Shown: positions 1 through 5,500 of the stretch, piece by piece | How positions within the stretch are numbered: the stretch's first letter is position 1 | How the letters are laid out: each line of letters begins with the position of its first letter | DNA from: Chloroflexia bacterium | GTDB lineage: Bacteria; Chloroflexota; Chloroflexia; Thermobaculales; Thermobaculaceae | Direction: 5' to 3' | DNA: 6,401 nucleotides | NCBI GenBank assembly: GCA_013695265.1 | Contig: JACDAU010000173.1 | Coordinates: forward strand, 1-6,401 | Position numbers and translations under genes: made by a program | The notes under the pieces: model-generated | What the model saw: only the letters and a program-made list of their open reading frames with translations | The model's database searches: none | What the model was told of the DNA's origin: nothing

Positions 1-366
1 GTAGCCGGGCTCATCCACGCCTGGGCTATGCCCGGCCACAACCGAGAGTGGTGGGGCTACGGAGCGTTCTTCCTGGTTGTCGCCATCGCCCAGGTGGTCC
101 TGAGCGATGCCCTGCTGTACCGGCCTCGACAGCGACTTTTTCTGGTGGGTGTCGTGGGGAACCTCGCGCTGATCGCCCTCTATGTCGTCACGCGCTCCGT
201 CGGAATTCCCTTCTTCGGACCGCACGCGGGAGAGGTGGAGGAAGTGGGGGCGATTGACCTGCTTTCGATCGTCGTTGAACTCGTGCTGGTCATCACGCTC
301 GTCGTGCTGCTACGCATCCGGCTCGCCAACAGGCCGACGATGTCATCAGGAACTGCACCTGGTTGA
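1..366 (+). CDS. Small multi-span integral membrane protein, 3' end (5' partial)
   Basis: The reading frame is open from the first base to TGA at 364-366, giving 121 visible residues. An ATG at 28 exists, but the residues before it (GLIHAWAM) continue the conserved-looking lead-in to the EWWGYG motif, so the true start most likely lies left of the window. The visible part has three hydrophobic segments, about residues 22-40, 47-63 and 84-105. Between the second and third lies a GIPFFGP...G.VEEVGAIDL loop. This layout (EWWGYG at the start of a span, then G-x-P-FGP-x-x-G and E-x-VG-x-xD) recurs in uncharacterised small membrane proteins of Chloroflexota and Actinobacteria; I know of no assigned function. 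The C-terminal 15 residues are polar. The next gene starts 210 bases downstream, so it is probably transcribed separately. Confidence is high that it is a gene and low on role. Confidence 0.75.
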   Translation, partial: VAGLIHAWAMPGHNREWWGYGAFFLVVAIAQVVLSDALLYRPRQRLFLVGVVGNLALIALYVVTRSVGIPFFGPHAGEVEEVGAIDLLSIVVELVLVITLVVLLRIRLANRPTMSSGTAPG

Positions 367-397
367 AAAGCTTGTTTAGCCGGGTCGACCACTTGGA

Positions 398-426
398 TGT
401 ACTGTGGATAGTCTGCCTGTACTGTG
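398..426 (+). repeat. Two direct copies of TGTACTGTG at a 20-bp period, upstream of the DtxR-family gene
   Basis: TGTACTGTG occurs at 398-406 and again at 418-426, an exact 9-bp repeat whose copies start 20 bp apart, close to two turns of B-DNA. It lies in the 210-base gene-free stretch (367-576) between the membrane protein and the DtxR-family regulator, about 150 bases before the regulator's start. Same-face spacing is typical of binding sites for a cooperatively binding regulator or an activator, but no known box matches. No convincing -35/-10 pair could be placed in this stretch. Chance occurrence is possible. Confidence 0.35.
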
Positions 427-576
427 TAGCGCACGTATGACCAATGAAAGTTCCGTAAGCTTCGTCGCAGCTTGTCATGCTTCGCCGTTGTCAGCCTGCT
501 GCGCGTCGCATGGAGACGCACTCGAACGGCGACTAGCTGCTGACGCTGTGGTTCGAGCGGGGTAAGGGTTGCTTGG

Positions 577-1296
577 ATGCATCGAAGAGGTGACCATGTA
601 TACAGTGCGCCGACGCGCGAAACGAAGCTCTCCCCAGCGATCGAAGACTATGTCAAAGCGATCTATCTGCTGCATCAGGAACATGCACAGGTGACCACGT
701 CGCTGTTGGCCAAGCAGTTAGGCGTCGCGCCGGCCTCCGTCAGCGGGATGATCCACAGGTTGGCCAAACTTACCCTTGTCACGCATATACCCTATCGTGG
801 GGTGGTGCTGACCGACGTGGGCCAGCGCACGGCACTCGCGGTGCTCCGCCGCCATCGCCTCCTTGAACTCTTCCTCGTTGAAGCGCTGGAGTATTCGTGG
901 GACGAAGTGCATGAGGAGGCGGAAGTGCTGGAACATGTGATCTCGGAAACGCTGGAGGCTCGCATCGCAGAGCGGCTGGGACATCCTATCATCGATCCGC
1001 ACGGCGATCCGATCCCCTTCCCTGACTTGACCCTGCCACCGGACGCCTACGAATCTCTGGTGAAACTCCCATTGGGAGCCCAGGGACACATTGTCCGGGT
1101 CATAGACCAGGAGTCTGCGCACCTGCGCTACCTGCAAAAGCTTGGGCTAGTCCCCGGCGCAACCGTGACGGTGCATGCGCGGGCGCCCTTTGACGGCCCC
1201 CTTACGCTCGCGGTCGGGGACACTGTGCATGTCATCGACAGCCGAATGGCATGCTCTATTCTGGTACGGGCACCGGAAGAGGAGGGAGCCGGCTAG
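577..1296 (+). CDS. DtxR/MntR-family metal-dependent transcriptional regulator
   Basis: This is a 239-residue protein, slightly longer than DtxR (226). Residues 17-80 form the winged helix-turn-helix: IEDYVKAIYLL at 22-32, then LAKQLGVAPASVSGMIHRL at 44-62 as recognition region, then the wing ending in VVLTDVG. Residues 85-150 are the dimerisation/metal-binding domain with RRHRLLE at 91-97 and VHEEAEVLEHV at 111-121. Residues 165-233 form the FeoA/SH3-like C-terminal domain, including GLVPGATVTV. Aligned by eye to DtxR and Bacillus MntR, candidate ligands are D24 (MntR Asp8), H93, E97, H112, E116 (MntR Glu99, Cys102 in DtxR), E119 and H120. Glu at 116 and Asp at 24 point to a manganese-type sensor, but K27 sits where MntR has Glu11. 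The family dimerises on binding Mn2+/Fe2+ and represses or activates metal transport genes. ATG 577 is preceded by AAGGG at 564-568, 8 bases away; no other in-frame start lies before the conserved domain. Two short palindromes, GATGCATC (576-583) and TGTATACA (597-604), flank the start and might be autoregulatory. Confidence 0.93.
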   Translation: MHRRGDHVYSAPTRETKLSPAIEDYVKAIYLLHQEHAQVTTSLLAKQLGVAPASVSGMIHRLAKLTLVTHIPYRGVVLTDVGQRTALAVLRRHRLLELFLVEALEYSWDEVHEEAEVLEHVISETLEARIAERLGHPIIDPHGDPIPFPDLTLPPDAYESLVKLPLGAQGHIVRVIDQESAHLRYLQKLGLVPGATVTVHARAPFDGPLTLAVGDTVHVIDSRMACSILVRAPEEEGAG

Positions 1297-1373
1297 CAAC
1301 AGCAAGCAGATGCTGCCCTGGCCCGTGCACACCGGCTCTTAAACATCCAGCAGTAACAAAATCAAGGTACCAT

Positions 1374-1559
1374 ATGGACCGGAACTTTCAAAAAGCAATG
1401 ACGATCTGGCTGAATAGTGCGGTCCTGACCAACATCACCCATGTCGTCAATACGGTCGGGATCGCCCCAGTCTCGGGTCCGGGGCTGACCATTCTGGGGC
1501 TGACGGTAGTCGTTCTAGCCTTGTTCGATGGCTGGCACCTGCATGGGCATGGACGCTAA
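1374..1559 (+). CDS. 61-residue single-span membrane peptide with C-terminal HxHxH tail
   Basis: ATG 1374 is preceded by AAGGT at 1364-1368, 5 bases away, and the frame ends at TAA 1557-1559. A longer in-frame reading from 1251 overlaps the end of the DtxR-family gene and adds a cysteine- and proline-rich stretch with no Shine-Dalgarno, so the short start is preferred. The N-terminal 30 residues are amphipathic (KAMTIWLNSAVLTNITHVV), a GPG turn follows at 35-37, and residues 38-51 form a hydrophobic span. The last seven residues are HLHGHGR, placing H55, H57 and H59 in an alternating array that could bind a divalent metal. I do not recognise a family. It sits 77 bases after the regulator on the same strand and could be co-transcribed with it. 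A role as small metal-linked membrane protein is inference. Confidence 0.6.
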   Translation: MDRNFQKAMTIWLNSAVLTNITHVVNTVGIAPVSGPGLTILGLTVVVLALFDGWHLHGHGR

Positions 1560-1582
1560 CCGACATTGAAGGCTAGCGTCCA
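1550..1582 (+). terminator. Stem-loop overlapping the stop of the 61-residue gene; possible terminator without U-tract
   Basis: TGGACGCTA at 1550-1558 is perfectly complementary to TAGCGTCCA at 1574-1582. After one A-C mismatch, two more C-G pairs (1560-1561 with 1571-1572) leave a 9-base loop. The stem includes the TAA stop codon. No run of T follows, so it is not a canonical intrinsic terminator; it may be a Rho-linked pause site or protect the 3' end of the upstream mRNA. Confidence 0.45.
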
Positions 1583-1679
1583 CATGCCGATACCTTACGC
1601 CGAAGAGCAGGGTAAGGAGTCCGGAGTGGCAGTCGCATGAGAGGCCGGCAAGGCAACGCACGCGGAGTCCGCTACCCCC

Positions 1680-1692
1680 TGATACGGTATCA
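1680..1692. promoter_or_regulatory. Perfect 13-nt palindrome TGATACGGTATCA, candidate operator
   Basis: TGATAC (1680-1685) and GTATCA (1687-1692) are perfect inverted half-sites around a single central G. It lies 32 bases before the ATG of the DUF5132-like gene, in the gene-free stretch 1560-1724, a normal place for a repressor site. It does not match the classical DtxR/IdeR box or the E. coli MntR box. The same stretch also holds CCTTAC/GTAAGG inverted arms (1593-1598 and 1612-1617) and a GGAGT direct repeat (1617-1628). The regulator is unknown. Confidence 0.4.
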
Positions 1693-1713
1693 TGGAGCAA
1701 AGTTCCCTAACAC

Positions 1714-1720
1714 GGAGGTG
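1714..1720 (+). promoter_or_regulatory. Shine-Dalgarno that fixes the start of the DUF5132-like gene
   Basis: GGAGGTG stands 4 bases before ATG 1725. The alternative in-frame ATG at 1692 has no comparable site and would lie inside the palindrome region, so 1725 is preferred. Confidence 0.7.
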
Positions 1721-1724
1721 GGGT

Positions 1725-2153
1725 ATGGCCGTCGAAGATTTTCTGGAGTCTGAGGTTGCGGTCGCGGTCGGGGTGACTGCGGCCGTCCTATCGCCGCGCG
1801 TACGCGGCGTCGTACGCCGTGGGCTGGTCTATGGTGTGGCGGGCGTGTTGAAGGCGGGCGACGCGCTTTCGTCGGCTGTCCAGAGCGCCGCCGCAGCGGC
1901 GCAACACGCCGAGGATTCGTCCGCAACGGCCGGTACAGCGGCTCCCAGGCAGGGAATGATGGGCGCGGAGGTCGGGGCGGTGGTGAGTATGGCCGGCAAC
2001 GCCGTCGCTGCTGTCGCCCGTGGCGCCATGTCTGCGGCCCAGCAGGCTGCCGTTTCCGTTGTGCAGACGGTGCAAGCGGTTACGGAGGAGGCTCGAGCGG
2101 GCATGGAAGGCGGCCGGGACCGACCCGCCGCGGAGGTAAATCCCGATGCGTGA
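1725..2153 (+). CDS. DUF5132-like small alanine/valine-rich protein
   Basis: The protein is 142 residues from the ATG with a strong GGAGGTG site. The N-terminus (EDFLES at 4-9, a hydrophobic AVAVGVTAAVLSP at 12-24, then basic VRGVVRRGLVYG at 26-37 and GVLKAGDALSSA at 40-51) follows the pattern of DUF5132 proteins: a short acidic helix, a glycine-containing hydrophobic segment ending in Pro, then a basic amphipathic helix. The remainder is alanine-rich and low in complexity. A second weakly hydrophobic helix spans about 82-99 and a charged tail follows. DUF5132 has no known biochemical function, but such proteins are often found next to P-type ATPases with HMA_2-like N-termini, as here. The gene overlaps the next one by 8 bases, implying translational coupling. 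Family assignment is by memory of the pattern and moderate; the composition could also give spurious resemblance. Confidence 0.72.
   Translation: MAVEDFLESEVAVAVGVTAAVLSPRVRGVVRRGLVYGVAGVLKAGDALSSAVQSAAAAAQHAEDSSATAGTAAPRQGMMGAEVGAVVSMAGNAVAAVARGAMSAAQQAAVSVVQTVQAVTEEARAGMEGGRDRPAAEVNPDA
2132..2137 (+). promoter_or_regulatory. Shine-Dalgarno of the 66-residue gene, inside the preceding gene
   Basis: GGAGGT lies 8 bases before ATG 2146 and within the last codons of the DUF5132-like gene. It is the main support for the small overlapping gene being real and translated. Confidence 0.7.
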
Positions 2154-2346
2154 GGCGCACGACGAGCGTCCAGAACGGCCGGCGGAAGAACGGGCCGAGG
2201 AGATCGTGGACCGCGCGGGACAGACACTCGCCCACTGGGCAGGTCTCGCTGCCCTGCGTCTCCTGAAAGCTGCGGCGCTTGCCCGTGAGGCAGCCGAGGA
2301 TGTGTGGGCGGAAGCCCAGAGCATCCGCCGTGGAGAACGGCCCTGA
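2146..2346 (+). CDS. 66-residue amphipathic-helix protein, coupled to the DUF5132-like gene
   Basis: The ATG overlaps the preceding stop region by 8 bases and has GGAGGT at ideal spacing. Residues 1-22 are highly charged (many Glu and Arg, two Pro). Residues 23-58 form one long predicted helix with a hydrophobic face (AHWAGLAALRLLKAAALAREA) and an acidic/basic opposite face. The end is basic (SIRRGERP). There is no clear transmembrane span and no Cys; the only histidines are H5 and H29. I do not recognise a domain. Position and coupling suggest it works with the DUF5132-like protein, perhaps lying on the membrane or binding the ATPase; this is inference. The ATPase gene begins 191 bases downstream. 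Confidence 0.68.
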   Translation: MREAHDERPERPAEERAEEIVDRAGQTLAHWAGLAALRLLKAAALAREAAEDVWAEAQSIRRGERP

Positions 2347-2369
2347 CTGAAGCTAAGGATGGAGCCGCG

Positions 2370-2399
2370 CCCTGCGTCATCTTGTGACGTACGCCAGGG
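2370..2399 (+). other. Imperfect hairpin after the 66-residue gene
   Basis: CCCTG (2370-2374) pairs with CAGGG (2395-2399), and CGTCA (2375-2379) pairs with TGACG (2385-2389) around a 5-base loop, leaving a 5-base bulge on the 3' side. An overlapping inverted pair, CGTAC (2388-2392) and GTACG (2399-2403), offers an alternative fold. No T-run follows. It could attenuate or separate the small-gene transcript from the ATPase. Confidence 0.35.
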
Positions 2400-2475
2400 T
2401 ACGGTGGTAGGAGCGGCTACAGTTCGCCCCGTTCATTGAGTGTCTGGCGCTGCACGTCGGCAAGCACGTGATGTC

Positions 2476-2509
2476 GGAGTTCCGCCCCATAATGACGGGC
2501 CGGAACTCC
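2476..2509 (+). promoter_or_regulatory. Strong leader hairpin before the P-type ATPase gene
   Basis: GGAGTTCCG (2476-2484) is perfectly complementary to CGGAACTCC (2501-2509). After one C-C mismatch, CCC (2486-2488) pairs with GGG (2497-2499), leaving an 8-base loop. This gives 12 pairs, mostly G-C, ending 28 bases before the ATPase ATG. No U-tract follows, so simple termination is unlikely. A cis-regulatory RNA or a long dyad operator are the alternatives. Confidence 0.5.
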
Positions 2510-2537
2510 CCGCGAGGAAGGAAACCAGGGTATCCAC

Positions 2538-5500
2538 ATGCGTGTAGCGGCTGTTGAGGAACCCCGCCTGGTCCATACGCTTCCGGGGCGCCTGCGCGTG
2601 CACATGCCCACGTGGACGGGACGCGGGCAGCGCACGATAGAATCGCGGCTGCGCCAGGCGCCGGGGGTGCGTAGCGTTCAGGCCAATCCCCACACCTTCA
2701 ATGTCCTGATCGGCTTCGATCCGGCCGTGACGGACGCTCCGACCATCCTCGTGGTGGTGCGAACGTTGGATCTCGATCCGGCACCCGAGGGCGAGGATGA
2801 AGCCCCGCTACCTTTGGCGCGGCAGGAACGCCATGGAAACATCAGCCGAGCGCGGATTGCCGTGCGGGGCTTAGACCGCGATCCGCGTGTGGCTGGTCTG
2901 GTTATCGAACGACTTGAGCGACGGCCGGGCGTGCGGGCGACGGCGAATCCGCTGACCGGACGCGTGCTGGTGGAATGGACGCCAGATGCGGTGGCGCTGG
3001 ACGACCTCCGTGCCGATGTCGCTGGTCTGGAACTGCCGGATGTCCCGGGTGATGAGCCACCAACCGATCCACTCGATCCCGGACCGTTGGTGCAGAGCGC
3101 GACCCGCGCCGTTGGAGCGGCCCTTGGCCTCGGGTTGCTCGCCGTACATCGCGGCCGTGGCTTCGCAGGACCGCCGGTCAGCGGCGCTGGTCCTGCGGAA
3201 GTCGCCGGGGTGATCGGCATCCTGGAAAGCTTTCCCGCCGCCCGGACCGCGACGCGGACGGTGCTGGGCGCAGACGCCGCCGATCTGCTCTTTAACCTTG
3301 CGGGGATTGCGAGCCTGACCCTTGCCGGCAGTCCCATCGGCCTGGCCCTCAGCGCGGCGGCAGCCGTGCGCCTGCTGACCGAAGTGCTTCCTCGCCGAGC
3401 AGCCTGGCGGCGCTATGAGGAAAAGGTCAGCAACGCCGTCGGAGCGCAGCCGGGCGCCGTGGTTCGTCTCGAGGCGGGTGAGCGGACGCCCTTTGCGGCA
3501 CGCGTGCTGGAAGGTACCGGCAGTGCGAACGGCGACGACGGGCTGCCCGTGCCGCTCGCTCCCGGCGCCATGGTCGTCGCCGGCGCAACGCTCTATGGCG
3601 GGCCGTTCGCCCTGGAGTTGCAGGCCACCGCGCCATTCATCCCGCAGCCCCGTCCCGTTCCACTGCCCGAGCCGATCTACGACCGCTATCTGCAGGCGAT
3701 CGGGCCGCTTTCGCTGGCCTATGCGGGCATCACTACCCTGTTGACACGTTCACTGACCAGAGGCTTCGCAGCGCTGCTGTTGGTCAACCCACGTACGGCG
3801 CTGATCGGGGCGGAAGCCGCCACCACCGGAGCCTCGGCGCGGATGCTGCGCTCGGGCGTGACGGTGGTCGGCACGCGCCCCAACCGGACCGTCCGGCTTC
3901 CGGGAGTGCTCCTGCTCGACCGTCCAAGCCTCCTGACGGACGGCTTCGAAGTTGCCAAAGTTCTGCCACTGACCGAAACGTTCGACGCTGCCGCGATCCT
4001 CACGCGGGCGGCGAGCGTGGCCGCCGCGGCCGGGTCGCCATGGGGAAGTATCTTCCCCGTGGCAGGGGGCGTGCCTGCTACCGCAGGGGCTTTCGACGGC
4101 ACGAGCGCGACTGGCTTCGTTGACGACGCGCAGTACGTGCTCGGACCGATCCAGGACCTGGACGCGCTCCAGACGCCCGAGCGCCTTGACGCCGGCCAGT
4201 ATCTGCTGCTGCTCCGCCGCGAGCATGACGCGCAACCACTCGGCGTCCTGGCCTTGCGACCCCGCCTCGCAGCCGGAGTTACCGACCTCGTGCAGACATG
4301 CCGGCGTTACGGGGTGGAGAGCGGGCTGCTCACCGGTGGCGATCCCGACGCGGCGCGTTCCGTCGCCGAGCGCGCAGGCGTGTCGCTCCTGGCCAGTGAG
4401 GATGCGCTCGACGTGATCCGAGCCCGGCAGGCAGCCGGGGCGCACGTCGCGTATGTTTCCGACAACGCGCGTGCTGCGGCGGCCTTCGCGGCCTGTGACC
4501 TCGCGATCGGTCTAACGGCGGGCCGTGGCCACGTGCCGGCCCGCGCTGACCTGCTCGCTCCCGACCTTCCCGCGGTCGCAGCGCTCGTTGTTGCAGGCGC
4601 GCGCCGCACTGCGTCCGTACGGGACTCCGTCGCGCTTTCGCTGGCGGCGAACGCGGTCGGCGCTGTGTGGGGGGTGCGCGGCAGACCGAGTGTGGCGCAG
4701 GCAGGCTATCCGGTGACTATCGCGGCACTGGGCGCGATTGGCGTCGGGTGGGCACGGCTGCACGGCGGTGAACAGCCGCGCTCGTCCGTCTCACGTCTGG
4801 TCGATCCACGTCCCGAGCGCTGGGGGCGACGCAGTGTGGAACAGGTCCTCCAGGCCCTGGACACGTCTGAGGCGGGCCTGACGACTTCCGAAGCGCTGGC
4901 GCGGCGGCGCGTGACACCCCCACCCGTCCAACGCAGTGGACTGTGGACCGCCGTGCTCGAGCAGATCTATTCACCGCTCACCGGCATTCTGGCGGCCGGC
5001 GCCGGACTTTCGCTCGTGCTAGGGTCAGTTGCCGACACGGCGATGATCGGAGCGATGATTGTCGCCAACGCCGTTGCGGGCGCCTGGCAGGAGCACCGGG
5101 CCGACCAGGCCGCCACGGTGCTCCATCGGATGGGCAGCGCGAGCGCACGCGTCCTGCGGGACGGTCTCTCGGTGGTGCTTCCGGCGACCGATGTCGTGCC
5201 GGGCGATGTGCTGCTCCTGGCGCCAGGCGACCGCGCCGTCGCCGATGTCCGCCTCTTCAGCGCCAATGGTCTGGAGGTGGACGAGGCGGCGTTAACCGGG
5301 GAATCGCTGCCGGTTTCCAAAGCTCCAGCCGGGGAAACCGATGCGAGCCGGGTTGTCCTGGAGGGCAGCGATATCATCGTGGGCACCGGGAGCGGCGTGG
5401 TCGTAGCGGTGGGTGACGCGACACGCTTAGGCGCGATCCGGGCTGCGCTCGCGCTCGATGAGGCGTCGCCAAGCCCCCTGAGTGCGCGACTAAGCCGCCT

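Noticed and set aside
180..521. Antisense frame of 113 codons across the first gene and the gene-free stretch.
   Set aside because: It runs opposite the well-supported membrane protein and its translation shows no domain or membrane pattern.
1300..1315. Small CAGCA/TGCTG hairpin after the regulator gene.
   Set aside because: Only five pairs and no T-run; too weak to call a terminator.
1251..1373. Longer in-frame start for the 61-residue peptide.
   Set aside because: It overlaps the regulator's 3' end out of frame, lacks a Shine-Dalgarno and adds residues unlike the rest; ATG 1374 has AAGGT upstream.
1692..1724. Upstream ATG for the DUF5132-like gene.
   Set aside because: No ribosome binding site, and the extra residues do not fit the family's usual N-terminus; ATG 1725 has GGAGGTG.
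2678..4445. Long antisense open frames at 2678-3337 (219 codons) and 3750-4445 (231 codons).
   Set aside because: They lie opposite the continuous ATPase frame, have Arg/Ser/Pro-rich low-information translations and no Shine-Dalgarno or recognisable motif, as expected for shadows in GC-rich coding DNA.
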